Of a stretch of DNA of 64,000 bases, positions 49,101 through 63,000 are shown one piece after another. The stretch comes from Toxotes chatareus. Taxonomy: Eukaryota > Chordata > Actinopteri > Toxotidae. How positions within the stretch are numbered: position 1 is the stretch's first letter; the number at the start of each line of letters is the position of its first letter. The stretch spans positions 15,904,501 to 15,968,500 of the forward strand of contig CM028896.1 in assembly GCA_016801885.1 (NCBI GenBank). Direction: 5' to 3'. The notes under the pieces are model-generated. The model did no database searches. It saw only the letters and a program-made list of their open reading frames with translations, and was not told the DNA's origin. The translations under genes were made by a program, and so were the position numbers.

Positions 49101-52100
49101 AAAAGTCAAAAAATTTTTTTTGACCTCAAAATGTCATAAAAAACGCTATATAGTATAGTATATGCAAAATCGCCAAAAAGTCAAAAAAAATTTTTGACCT
49201 CAAAATGTCATAAAAACGCCAGTATAGTAAGGCGCCAAAATCGGCCAAAAAGTCAAAAAATTTTTGACCTCAAAATGTCATAAAAACGCTATAGTATAGT
49301 AAGGCTTTTTCGCCAAAAAAGTCAAAAAATTTTTTGACCTCAAAATGTCATAAAAAACGCTATAGTATAGTAAGGCGCTTCGCCAAAAAAAGTCAAAAAA
49401 TTTTTTTTGACCTCAAAATGTCATAAAAAACGCTATAGTATAGTATAGGCGCAAAAATTTTCGCCAAAAAAAAGTCAAAAAAAATTTTTTGACCTCAAAA
49501 TGTCATAAAAAACGCCATAGTATAGTAAGTATGCTGCGCCAAAAAAGTCAAAAAAATTTTTTTGACCTCAAAATGTCATAAAAAACGCCATAGTATAGTA
49601 AGTATTTTTTTAGTAGTCAAAATTTTTTGACCAAAAAGTCAAAATAGTTTTTGACCTCAAAATGTCATAAAAAAATGTCGCTATAGTATAGTAAGGCCAA
49701 AATCGACCAAAAAAACGTCAAAAAATTTTTTGACCTCAAAATGTCATAAAAAAAACGCTATAGTATAGTAAGGCGCAAAATCGCCAAAAAAGTCAAAAAA
49801 TTTTTGACCTCAAAATGTCATAAAAAAAAACGCCATAGTATAGTAAGGCGCAAAAATCGGCCAAAAAAGTCAAAAAAAAAATTTTGACCTCAAAATGTCA
49901 TAAAAAACGCTATAGTATAGTATAGGCCAAAAATCGCCAAAAAAGTCAAAAAAAATTTTTGACCTCAAAATGTCATAAAAAACGCTATAGTATAGTAAGG
50001 TTTTTTCGCCAAAAAAGTCAAAAAATTTTTTGACCTCAAAATGTCATAAAAAACGCCATAGTATAGTAAGGCGCCAAAAAGTCAAAAAAATTTTTTTACC
50101 TCAAAATGTCATAAAAAACGCTATAGTATAGTAAGGCGCCAAAATCGCCAAAAAAAATGTCAAAAAAAAAATTTTGACCTCAAATGTCATAAAAAAAAAA
50201 CATAGTATAGTAAGGCGTCAAAATCGCATAAAAAAGTCAAAAAAATTTTTGACCTCAAAATGTCATAAAAAACGCTATAGTATAGTAAGGCTGCAAAATC
50301 GCCAAAAAAAGTCAAAAAATTTTTTGACCTCAAATGTCATAAAAAAACGTCATAGTATAGTAAGGCGTCAAAATTTTTTGCCAAAAAAGTCAAAAAAATT
50401 TTTGACCTCAAAATGTCATAAAAACGCTATAGTATAGTATAAGGTCAAAAAACGCCAAAAAAGTCAAAAAAATTTTTTTTGACCTCAAAATGTCATAAAA
50501 ACGCATAGTATAGTATATGTAAAATCGCCAAAAAAGTCAAAAAATTTTTTTTGACCTCAAAATGTCATAAAAAACGCTATAGTATAGTAAGGCGCAAAAT
50601 CGCCAAAAAAGTCAAAAAAATTTTTGACCTCAAAATGTCATAAAAACGCTATAGTATAGTAAAAAAAAGTCAAAATTTTTTGACCAAAAAATGTCAAAAA
50701 ACGCTTTAGTATAGACCTCAAAAAAAAAATAAAAAAAAATTTTGACCATAATGTATAAAAAGGCTATAGTATAGTAAGGCTGGCCAAATTGCCAAAAAGT
50801 CAAAAATTTTGACTCAAAAATGTCATAAAAAAACGCCATAGTATAGTATAGGCGCCAAAATCGCCAAAAAAAAAAAATTTTTTTTGACCTCAAAATGTCA
50901 TAAAAAACGCTATAGTATAGTAAGGCGCCAAAATCGCCAAAAAAGTCAAAAAATTTTTGACCTCAAAATGTCATAAAAAACGCCATAGTATAGTAAGCCA
51001 GTATAAAAATTTTTGACCTCAAATGTCATAAAAACGCCATAAAAAAAAGTCAAAAAGTCAAAAAATTTTTGACCTCAAAATGTCATAAAAACGCTATAGT
51101 ATAGTAAGGCAAAAAGTCAAAAATCGCCAAAAAAAAAACGTCAAAAAAAAAAGTCAAAAATTTTTTGACTCAAAATGTCATAAAAAAACGCTATAGTATA
51201 GTAAGGCCAAAATCGCCAAAAAAAGTCAAAAAAAAAAATTTTTGACCTCAAAATGTCATAAAAAACGCCATAGTATAGTAAGGCGTTTTTTCGGCAAAAA
51301 AAGTCAAAAAAAATTTTGACCTCAAAATGTCATAAAAAACGCCATAGTATAGTAAGGCGCCAAATCGCCAAAAAAAGTCAAAAAAAATTTTTTTGACCTC
51401 AAAATGTCATAAAAAACGCTATAGTATAGTAAGGCGTCAAAATCGCCAAAAGTCAAAAAAAAATTTTTGACCTCAAAATGTCATAAAAAACGCTATAGTA
51501 TAAAAACGCATAATCGCCAAAAAAGTCAAAAAAAGTCAAAATTTTTTGACCTCAAAATGTCATAAAAAACGCTATATATATATAGGCGGCAAAATCGCCA
51601 AAAAAGTCAAAAAAAATTTTTGACCTCAAAATGTCATAAAAAAAACGCCATAGTATAGTAAGGCTATTTCGCCAAAAAAAGTCAAAAAATTTTTTTTGAC
51701 CTCAAAATGTCAAAAAACGCTTTTGACCTCAAAATGTCATAAAAAAAAAAATTTTTCATATATGTATAACGCATATAGTATAGTATATTTTTTTCGCCAA
51801 AAAGTCAAAAATTTTTTTGACCTCAAAATGTCATAAAAAAACGCCATAGTATAGTAAGGCTGCAAAATCGCCGCCAAAAAAGTCAAAAAAAATTTTTTGA
51901 CCTCAAAATGTCATAAAAAACGCCATAGTATAGTATAGGCGCAAAATCGCCAAAAAAAAAAAAAAAAATTTTTTTTGACCTCAAAATGTCATAAAAAACG
52001 CTATAGTATAGTAAGGCGCCAAAATCGCCAAAAAAGTCAAAAAATTTTTTTGACCTCAAAATGTCATAAAAAAAACGCTATAGTATAGTAAGGCTGCAAA

Positions 52101-55100
52101 ATTCGGCCAAAAAAAAGTCAAAAAAAAATTTGACCTCAAAATGTCATAAAAAACGCTATAGTATAGTAAGGCTTTTTTTCGCCAAAAAAAATGTCAAAAA
52201 ATTTTTTGACCTCAAAATGTCATAAAAAAACGCCATAGTATAGTAAGGCTGCCAAATCGCCAAAAAAAAGTCAAAAAATTTTTTGACCTCAAAATGTCAT
52301 AAAAAACGCTATAGTATAGTAAGGCTGCAAATCGCCAAAAAAGTCAAAAAATTTTTTTGACCTCAAAATGTCATAAAAAACGCTATAGTATAGTAAGGCG
52401 CCAAAATTTCGCCAAAAAGTCAAAAAATTTTTTGACCTCAAAATGTCATAAAAACGCCATAGTATAGTAGTAGGCAAAATCGCCAAAAAAAGTCAAAAAA
52501 TTTTTGACCTCAAAATGTCATAAAAACGCTATAGTATAGTATAGTATAAAAGCAAAAATTTTTTGGCCAAAAAGTCAAAAAATTTTTTGACCTCAAAATG
52601 TCATAAAAAAACGCTATAGTATAGTAAGGCGTTTTTTTCGCCAAAAAAAAGTCAAAAAATTTTTTGACCTCAAAATGTCATAAAAAACGCTATAGTATAG
52701 TAAGGCGCCAAAATCGCCAAAAAAAAGTCAAAAAAATTTTTGACCTCAAATGTCATAAAAACGCCATAGTATAGTAAGGCGCCAAAATCGCCAAAAAAGT
52801 CAAAAAATTTTTTGACCTCAAAATGTCATAAAAAACGCTATAGTATAGTAAGGCGTTTTTTCGCCAAAAAAAAGTCAAAAAATTTTTTTGACCTCAAAAT
52901 GTCATAAAAAACGCCATAGTATAGTAAGGCGCCAAAAATCGCCAAAAAAAGTCAAAAAAAATTTTTTGACCTCAAAATGTCATAAAAAACGCCATAGTAT
53001 AGTAAGGCGTCAAAATCGGCAAAAAAAAAGTCAAAAAAATTTTTTGACCTCAAAATGTCATAAAAAACGCTATAGTATAGTATAGGCTTTTTTCGCCAAA
53101 AAAAGTCAAAAATTTTTTGACCTCAAAATGTCATAAAAAACGCTATAGTATAGTATAGTATAAAAAGTCAAAATTTTTTGACGGTCAAAAAAACGTCAAA
53201 AAAAAAGTCAAAAAAAATTTGACCTCAAAATGTCATAAAAAAACGCCATAGTATAGTATAGGCGTTTTTTTTCGCCAAAAAAGTCAAAAAATTTTTTTTG
53301 ACCTCAAAATGTCATAAAAAAACGCCATAGTATAGTAAGGCGCAAAATCGCCAAAAAGTCAAAAAATTTTTGACCTCAAAATGTCATAAAAACGCTATAG
53401 TATAGTAAGGCCAAAAAATTTTTGCAAAAAAATCAAAAATTTTTTGACCTCAAAAAAGTCATAAAAAACGCTCATAGTAAAAATAGTATAGTATAGATGT
53501 CAAAAAAGTCAAAGTCAGTCAAAAAATTTTGACCTCAAAATGTCATAAAAAACGCATAGTATAGTAAGGCCAAAATCGCCAAAAAAAGTCAAAAAAATTT
53601 TTTGACCTCAAAATGTCATAAAAAACGCCATAGTATAGTAAGGCGCAAATCGCCAAAAAGTCAAAAAATTTTTGACTCAAAATGTCATAAAAAAACGTCA
53701 TAGTATAGTATCAAAAAATTTTTTGACCTCAAAATGTCATAAAAAACGCTATAGTATAGTAATGTCAAAATCGCCAAAAAAGTCAAAAAATTTTTTTGAC
53801 CTCAAATGTCATAAAAAACGCCATAGTATAGTAAGGCTTTTTTCGCCAAAAAAGTCAAAAAAATTTTTTGACCTCAAAATGTCATAAAAAACGCTATAGT
53901 ATAGTAAGGCGCCAAAATCGGCAAAAAAGTCAAAAAATTTTTGACCTCAAAATGTCATAAAAAACATAATAAAAAGTAAGGCGTTAAATCGGCCAAAAAG
54001 TCAAAAAAATTTTTGACCTCAAAATAAAAAACGCTATAGTCAAAAATTTTTTTTGACCTCAAAATGTCATAAAAAACGCCATAGTATAGTAAGGCGCCAA
54101 AATCGCCAAAAAAGTCAAAAAATTTTTTTTACCTCAAAATGTCATAAAAAAAACGCTATAGTATAGTAAGGCGCCGCCAAAAAAGTCAAAAAAATTTTTT
54201 GACCTCAAAATGTCATAAAAAACGCCATAGTAGTAGTAGTAGGCCAAAAATCGCCAAAAAAGTCAAAAAAAAAAAAAATTGACCTCAAAATGTCATAAAA
54301 AACGCCATAGTATAGTAAGGCATCAAAATCGGCAAAAAAAATTTTTTGACCAAAAAAAAAACAAAAATTTTTTTGACCTCAAAATGTCATAAAAAAAATG
54401 TCATAGTATAGTAGTAAGGCCAAAATCGCCAAAAAAAGTCAAAAATTTTTTGACTCAAAATGTCATAAAAAACGCCATAGTATAGTATATTTTTTTTTCG
54501 CCAAAAAAAGTCAAAAATTTTTTTTGACTCAAAATGTCATAAAAAACGCCATAGTATAGTAAGGCCATTTTTTCGCCAAAAAGTCAAAAAATTTTTTGAC
54601 CTCAAAATGTCATAAAAAACGCTATAGTATAGTAAGGCGTTTTTTCGCCAAAAAAGTCAAAAAATTTTTGACCTCAAAATGTCATAAAAAACGCCATAGT
54701 ATAGTAAGGCGTTTTTCGGCCAAAAAAGTCAAAAAAAAATTTTTTGACCTCAAAATGTCATAAAAACGCCATAGTATAGTAATGCGCCAAAATCGCCAAA
54801 AAGTCAAAAAATTTTGACCTCAAAATGTCATAAAAACGCTATAGTATAGTAAGGCGCCAAAATCGCCAAAAAGTCAAAAAAGTTTTTTTTGACCTCAAAA
54901 TGTCATAAAAAACGCCATAGTATAGTAAGGCGCTTTTTCGCCAAAAGTCAAAAAAATTTTTTTGACCTCAAAATGTCATAAAAACGCCATAGTATAGTAA
55001 GGCGCCAAAATCGCCAAAAAAGTCAAAAAAAATTTTGACCTCAAAATGTCATAAAAAACGCTATAGTATAGTAAGGCGCAAAATCGCCAAAAAAGTCAAA

Positions 55101-58100
55101 AAATTTTTGACCTCAAATGTCATAAAAAACGCCATAGTATAGTAAGGCGCAAATCGGCCAAAAAAAGTCAAAAAATTTTTTGACCTCAAAATGTCATAAA
55201 AAACGCTATAGTATAGTAAGGCTTTTTTCGCCAAAAAAGTCAAAAAATTTTTTTGACCTCAAAATGTCATAAAAAACGCCATAGTATAGTATAGCTTTTT
55301 TCGCCAAAAAAGTCAAAAAATTTTTTGACCTCAAAATGTCATAAAAAACGCATAGTATAGTAAGGCGTCAAAAATTTTTTTGACCAAAAAGTCAAAAAAA
55401 ATTTTAGTATAGTACCTCAAAATGTCAAAATGTCAAAACGCCATAGTATAGTAAGGCCAAAATCGCCAAAAAAGTCAAAAAATTTTTGACCTCAAAATGT
55501 CATAAAAACGCCATAGTATAGTAAGGCGCTTTTTTCGCCAAAAAAGTCAAAAAAAATTTTTTTTGACCTCAAAATGTCATAAAAAACGCCATAGTATAGT
55601 AAGGCTGCCAAAAAAGTCAAAAATTTTTTTTGACCTCAAAAAAAAACGTCATAGTATAGTATGACCTCAAAAAAGTCAAAAAAATTTTTTTGACCTCAAA
55701 ATGTCATAAAAACGCTATAGTATAGTAAGGCGTCAAAATCGCCAAAAAAAAAAAAAATTTTTTTTGACCTCAAAATGTCATAAAAAACGCCATAGTATAG
55801 TAAGGCTGCTTTTTCGCGCCAAAAAAAAAAAAAATTTTTGACCTCAAAATGTCATAAAAAACGCCATAGTATAGTAAGGCGTTTTTTCGCCAAAAAAAGT
55901 CAAAAATTTTTGACCTCAAAATGTCATAAAAAACGCCATAGTATAGTAAGGCGTCAAAATCGGCAAAAAAGTCAAAAAATTTTTTGACCTCAAAATGTCA
56001 TAAAAAAAAATCGCCATAGTATAGTAGTAGTAAGCAAAAATCGCCAAAAAAAGTCAAAAAAAATTTTTTTGACCTCAAAATGTCATAAAAAACGCCATAG
56101 TATAGTAAGGCGCCAAAATCGCCAAAAAAAAAGTCAAAAAAAAAAATTTTTTTGACCTCAAAATGTCATAAAAAACGCTATAGTATAGTATACGCTTTTT
56201 TCGCCAAAAAAAGTCAAAAAATTTTTTGACCTCAAAATGTCATAAAAAAACGCTATAGTATAGTATGCAAGGCGTCTCAAAAAAAGTCAAAAAAACCTCA
56301 AAATGTCATAAAAAACGCTATAGTATAGTAATGCAAAATCGCCAAAAAGTCAAAAAAAATTTTTTGACTCAAAATGTCATAAAAAACGCCATAGTATAGT
56401 AAGGCTGCAAAATCGCCAAAAAAAGTCAAAAAAATTTTTTGACCTCAAAATGTCATAAAAAACGCTATAGTATAGTAAGGCAAAATTCGCCAAAAAAGTC
56501 AAAAAATTTTTTGACCTCAAAATGTCATAAAAAACGCCATAGTATAGTAAGGCGTTTTTTTCGCCAAAAAAAGTCAAAAAATTTTTGACCTCAAAATGTC
56601 ATAAAAAACGCTATAGTATAGTATAGGCCAAATCGCCAAAAAAGTCAAAAAAAGACCTCAAAATGTCATAAAAACGCTATAAATGTCATAAAAAAACGCC
56701 ATAAAATAGTAAAAAAAAATTTTTGACCTCAAATGTCATAAAAAACGCCATAGTATAGTATAGTAAGTCGCCAAAAAAAAGTCAAAAAATTTTTTGACCT
56801 CAAAATGTCATAAAAAACGCTATAGTATAGTATAGGCTGGCCAAAAAAGTCAAAAATTTTTTGACCTCAAAAAAACGCCATAAAAAAAATCGCCATAGTA
56901 TAGTAAGCCTCAAATGTCATAAAAACGCCAAAAAAGTCAAAAATTTTTTTTGACCTCAAAATGTCATAAAAAAACGCTATAGTATAGTAAGGCGTTTTTT
57001 CGCCAAAAAAAGTCAAAAAATTTTTTGACCTCAAAATGTCATAAAAACGCTATAGTATAGTAAGGCGCTTTTTTCGCCAAAAAAAAAAAAAAAAATTTTT
57101 GACCTCAAAATGTCATAAAAAACGCTATAGTATAGTAAGGCCAAATCGGCCAAAAAAAAGTCAAAAAATTTTTTGACTCAAAATGTCATAAAAAACGCTA
57201 TAGTATAGTAAGGCGTAAGTTTCGCCAAAAAAAAAAGTCAAAAAAAGTCAAAAATTTTTGACCTCAAAATGTCATAAAAAAAAATGCGCCATAGTATAGT
57301 AAAATAAAAAACGCATAGTATAGTAAGGCCAAAATCGCCAAAAAAGTCAAAAAATTTTTGACCTCAAAATGTCATAAAAAACGCTATAGTATAGTAAGGC
57401 GCAAAATCGCCAAAAAAAGTCAAAAAAATTTTTTGACCTCAAAATGTCATAAAAAACGCCATAGTATAGTAAGGCGCCAAAATCGCCAAAAAGTCAAAAA
57501 AATTTTTTGACCTCAAAATGTCATAAAAAAACGCTATAGTATAGTAAGGCGCCAAAATCGCCAAAAAGTCAAAAAAATTTTGACCTCAAAATGTCATAAA
57601 AAACGCCATAGTATAGTAAGGCGCAAAATCGCCAAAAAAGTCAAAAAAATTTTTTTGACCTCAAAATGTCATAAAAAACGCCATAGTATAGTAGTAGGCG
57701 TCAAAATCGCCAAAAAAGTCAAAAAAAAATTTTTGACCTCAAAATGTCATAAAAAACGCTATAGTATAGTAAGGCGCCAAAATCGGCAAAAAAGTCAAAA
57801 AAATTTTTGACCTCAAAATGTCATAAAAAACGCCATAGTATAGTAAGGCGTTTTTTCGCCAAAAGTCAAAAAAAAAAAATTTTTGACCTCAAAATGTCAT
57901 AAAAACGCCATATAGTATAGTAAGGCGTCAAAATCGGCAAAAAAGTCAAAAAATTTTTTGACCTCAAAATGTCATAAAAAACGCCATATAGTATAGTAAG
58001 GCGTCAAAATTTTTTGACGTCATAAAAAAGTCAAAAAATTTTTTTTGACCTCAAAATGTCATAAAAAAACGCCATAGTATAGTAAGGCGAAAATTCGGCA

Positions 58101-60000
58101 AAAAAAAAAGTCAAAAAATTTTTTGACCTCAAAATGTCATAAAAAAAACGCCATAGTATAGTAAGGCGCTTTTTTTCGCCAAAAAAAAGTCAAAAAAATT
58201 TTTGACCTCAAAATGTCATAAAAAACGCTATAGTATAGTAAGGCGTTTTCGCCAAAAAAGTCAAAAAAAAATTTTTTGACCTCAAAATGTCATAAAAAAC
58301 GCCATAGTATAGTAAGGCGTTTTTTTCGCCAAAAAAAGTCAAAAAATTTTTTTTCAAATGACCTCAAAATGTCATAAAAAACGCCATAGTATAGTATAGT
58401 AAGCTTTTTTCGCCAAAAAAAAAGTCAAAAAATTTTTTGACCTCAAAATGTCATAAAAAACGCCATAGTATAGTAAGGCGTCAAAATCGGCCAAAAAAGT
58501 CAAAAAAATTTTTTGACCTCAAAATGTCATAAAAAACGCTATAGTATAGTAAGGCGTCAAAATCGGCCAAAAAAGTCAAAAAAATTTTGACCTCAAAATG
58601 TCATAAAAAACGCCATAGTATAGTAAGGCGTTTTTTTTCGCCAAAAAAGTCAAAAAATTTTTTGACCTCAAAATGTCATAAAAACGCCATAGTATAGTAA
58701 GGCGCGTTTTTCGCCAAAAAAAGTCAAAAAAAAATTTTTTTACCTCAAAATGTCATAAAAAACGCCATAGTATAGTAAGGCGTCAAAATCGGCAAAAAAA
58801 AAGTCAAAAAATTTTGACCTCAAAATGTCATAAAAAAACGCCATAGTATAGTAAGGCTTTTTTTGGCCCAAAAAAGTCAAAAAAAAATTTTTGACCTCAA
58901 AATGTCATAAAAAACGCTATAGTATAGTAAGGCGTTTTTTCGGCCAAAAAAAAGTCAAAAATTTTTGACCTCAAAATGTCATAAAAAAACGCCATAGTAT
59001 AGTAAGGCCTTTTTTTCCAAAAAAGTCAAAAATTTTTTTGACCTCAAAATGTCATAAAAAACGCCATAGTATAGTAAAATTTTTTTGTTTTTTCGCCAAA
59101 AAAAAGTCAAATTTTTTTGACCTCAAAATGTCATAAAAAACGCCATAGTATAGTATAGGCGCTTTTTCGGCCAAAAAAAGTCAAAAATTTTTTTTACCTC
59201 AAAATGTCATAAAAAACGCTATAGTATAGTAAGGCGTTTTTTTTCGCCAAAAAGTCAAAAAATTTTTTGACCTCAAAATGTCATAAAAAACGCCATAGTA
59301 TAGTAGTAGGCGTCAAAATCGGCCAAAAAAGTCAAAAATTTTTTGACCTCAAAATGTCATAAAAACGCTATAGTATAGTATAGTAAGGCGTTTTTTCGGC
59401 CAAAAAGTCAAAAAAAAAATTTTGACCTCAAAATGTCATAAAAAACGCCATAGTATAGTAGGCGTTTTTTTTCGCCAAAAAAGTCAAAAAAAAAATTTTT
59501 TGACCTCAAAATGTCATAAAAAACGTCATAGTATAGTAAGGCGTCAAAATCGCCAAAAAAGTCAAAAAAATTTTGACCTCAAAATGTCATAAAAAACGCC
59601 ATAGTATAGTAAGGCGTTTTTTCGGCCAAAAAAGTCAAAAAATTTTTTTGACCTCAAAATGTCATAAAAAACGCTATAGTATAGTAAGGCGCCAAAATCG
59701 CCAAAAAAGTCAAAATTTTTTTTTTACCTCAAAATGTCATAAAAAACGCTATAGTATAGTAAGGCATTTTTTTTTCGGCAAAAAATGTCAAAAAATTTTT
59801 GACCTCAAAATGTCATAAAAAACGCATCATAGTATAGTAAGGCGTTTTTTTTTCAAAAAAAGTCAAAATTTTTTTTTTGACCTCAAAATGTCATAAAAAC
59901 GCCATAGTATAGTAAGGCGCTGCCAAAAAGTCGGCAAAAAAAAAGTCAAAAAAAAGTTTTGACCTCAAAATGTCATAAAAAACGTCATAGTATAGTAAGG
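34150..60000 (+). repeat. central, irregular zone of the satellite
   Basis: Most units carry CGCCATAG or CGCTATAG instead of CGTCATAG, CGCC instead of CGGCC, and GGCGCC before AAAATCG. Truncated and scrambled units occur often (for example 39240-39340, 41480-41570, 42170-42260, 50650-50760, 51700-51780, 53400-53520). Runs of extra TAGTA are common. Homopolymer lengths vary much more than at the edges. Confidence 0.7.
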
Positions 60001-63000
60001 TGTTTTTTTTCGCCGCCAAAAAAGTCAAAAAAATTTTTTGACCTCAAAATGTCATAAAAAACGCCATAGTATAGTAAGGCGCCAAAATCGGCCAAAAAAA
60101 AGTCAAAAAATTTTTGACCTCAAAATGTCATAAAAAACGCCATAGTATAGTAAGGCGTCAAAATCGGCCGAAAAAAAGTCAAAAAAAAATTTGACCTCAA
60201 AATGTCATAAAAAACGCATAGTATAGTAAGGCGCCAAAAAAAAAAAAGTCAAAAAAATTTTTGACCTCAAAATGTCATAAAAAACGTCATAGTATAGTAA
60301 GGCGTTTTTTTCGGCCGAAAAAAGTCAAAATTTTTTTTGACCTCAAACTGTCATAAAAAACGTCATAGTATAGTAAGGCGTCAAAATCGGCCAAAAAAAG
60401 TCAAAAATTTGTTTGACCTCAAAATGTCATCAAAAACGTCATAGTATAGTAAGGCGTAAAAATCGGCCAAAAAAAGTCAAACATTTTTTTTACCTCAAAA
60501 TGTCATAAAAAACGTCATTGTATAGTAAGGCGTCAAAATCGGCCAAAAAAAGTCAAAAAAATTTTTGACCTCAAAATGTCATAAAAAACGTCATAGTATA
60601 GTAAGGCGTCAAAATCGGCCGACAAAAGTCAAAAAAAATTTTGACCTCAAAATGTCATAAAAAACGCATAGTAGTATAGTAAGGCTTTTTTTTCGCCAAA
60701 AAGTCAAAAAAAATTTTGACCTCAAAATGTCATAAAAAAACGCCATAGTATAGTAAGGCGCTTTTTTTCGCCAAAAAAGTCAAAATTTTTTTTTGACCTC
60801 AAAATGTCATAAAAAACGCCATAGTATAGTAAGGCGCTTTTTATTCGGCCAAAAAAAGTCAAAAAATTTTTTGACCTCAAAATGTCATAAAAAACGTCAT
60901 AGTATAGTATAGTAAGCGTTTTTTCGGCCAAAAAAGTCAAAATTTTTTTTTGACCTCAAAATGTCATAAAAACGCTATAGTATAGTAAGGCGCGTTTTTC
61001 GCCAAAAAAGTCAACATTTTTTTTGACCTCAAAATGTCATAAAAAAACGCCATAGTATAGTAAGGCGTCAAAATCGGCAAAAAAAAAAGTCAAAAAAATT
61101 TTTGACCTCAAAATGTCATAAAAAACGCTATAGTATAGTAAGGTGTTTTTTCGCCAAAAAAGTCAAAAAATTTTTGACCTCAAAATGTCATAAAAAAAAA
61201 ACGCCATAGTATAGTAAGTCGCTTTTTTCGCCAAAAAAAAAAAAATTTTTTTGACCTCAAAATGTCATAAAAAACGCCATAGTATAGTAAGGCGCTTTTT
61301 CGCCAAAAAAGTCAAAATTTTTTGACCTCAAAATGTCATAAAAAACGCATAGTATAGTAAGGCGTCAAAATCGGCAAAAAAAAGGCAAAAAAAAGGCAAA
61401 AAAATTTTTGACCTCAAAATGTCATAAAAAACGTCATAGTATAGTAAGGTGTTTTTTTCGGCCAAAAAAAATTCAAAAAAATTTTTGACCTCAAAATGTC
61501 ATAAAAAACGTCATAGTATAGTAAGTCGTTTTTTTTTTGGCGAAAAAGTCAAAAATTTTTTGACCTCAAAATGTCATAAAAAATGTCATAAAAAACGCTA
61601 TAGTATAGTAAGGCGTTTTTTTCGGCCAAAAAAAGTCAAAATTTTTTTTGACCTCAAAATGTCATAAAAAACGTCATAGTATAGTAAGGCGTCAAAATCG
61701 GCAAAAAAAAGGCAAAAAAAGGCAAAAAAATTTTTGACCTCAAAATGTCATAAAAAACGTCATAGTATAGTAAGGTGTTTTTTTCGGCCAAAAAAAATTC
61801 AAAATTCTTTTTGACCTCAAAATGTCATAAAAAACGTCATAGTATAGTAAGGCGTTTTTTCGCTGCCAAAAAGTCAAAAAAATTTTTTTTTTGACCTCAA
61901 AATGTCATAAAAAACGTCATAGTATAGTAAGGCTTTTTTTTTCGCCAAAAAAGTCAAAAATTTTTGACCTCAAAATGTCATAAAAAACGCATATAGTATA
62001 GTAAGGCGTTTTTTTTTCGGCAAAAAAAAGTCAAAAAATTTTTTGACCTCAAAATGTCATAAAAAAAACGCCATAGTATATTAAAGCGTTTTTTTTTCGG
62101 CCGAAAAAAGTCAAAATTTTTTTGACCTCAAAATGTCATAAAAAACGTCATAGTATAGTAAGGCGTCAAAATCGGCCAAAAAAAGTCAAAAATTTTTTTG
62201 ACCTCAAAATGTCATCAAAAACGTCATAGTATAGTAAGGCGTCAAAATCGGCAAAAAAAAGGCAAAAAAATTTTTGACCTCAAAATGTCATAAAAAACGT
62301 CATTGTATAGTAAGGCGTCAAAATCGGCCGACAAAAGTCAAAAAAAATTTTGACCTCAAAATGTCATAAAAAACGTCATAGTATAGTAAGGCGTTTTTTT
62401 CGGCCAAAAAAAGTCAAAAAAATTTTTGACCTCAAAATGTCATAAAAAACGTCATAGTATAGTAAGGCGTTTTTTTTTCGCCAAAAAGTCAAAATTTTTT
62501 TGACCTCAAAATGTCATAAAAAACGTCATAGTATAGTAAGGCGCGTTTTTCGGCCAAAAAAGTCAACATTTTTTTTGACCTCAAAATGTCATAAAAAAAC
62601 GCTATAGTATAGTAAGCGTTTTTTTCGCCAAAAAAGTCAAAATTTTTTTGACCTCAAAATGTCATAAAAAACGTCATAGTATAGTAAGGCGTTTTTTTCG
62701 GCCGAAAAAAGTCAAAAAAATTTTTGACCTCAAAATGTCATAAAAAACGTCATAGTATAGTAAGGCGTTTTTTTCGGCCGAAAAAAGTCAAAATTTTTTT
62801 TGACCTCAAAATGTCATAAAAAACGTCATAGTATAGTAAGGCGTCAAAATTGGCAAAAAAATTTTTACCTCAAAATGTCATAAAAAACGTCATTGTATAG
62901 TAAGGCGTCAAAATCGGCCAAAAAAAGTCAAAAAAAATTTTGACCTCAAAATGTCATAAAAAACGTCATAGTATAGTAAGGCGTTTTTTTCGGCCAAAAA

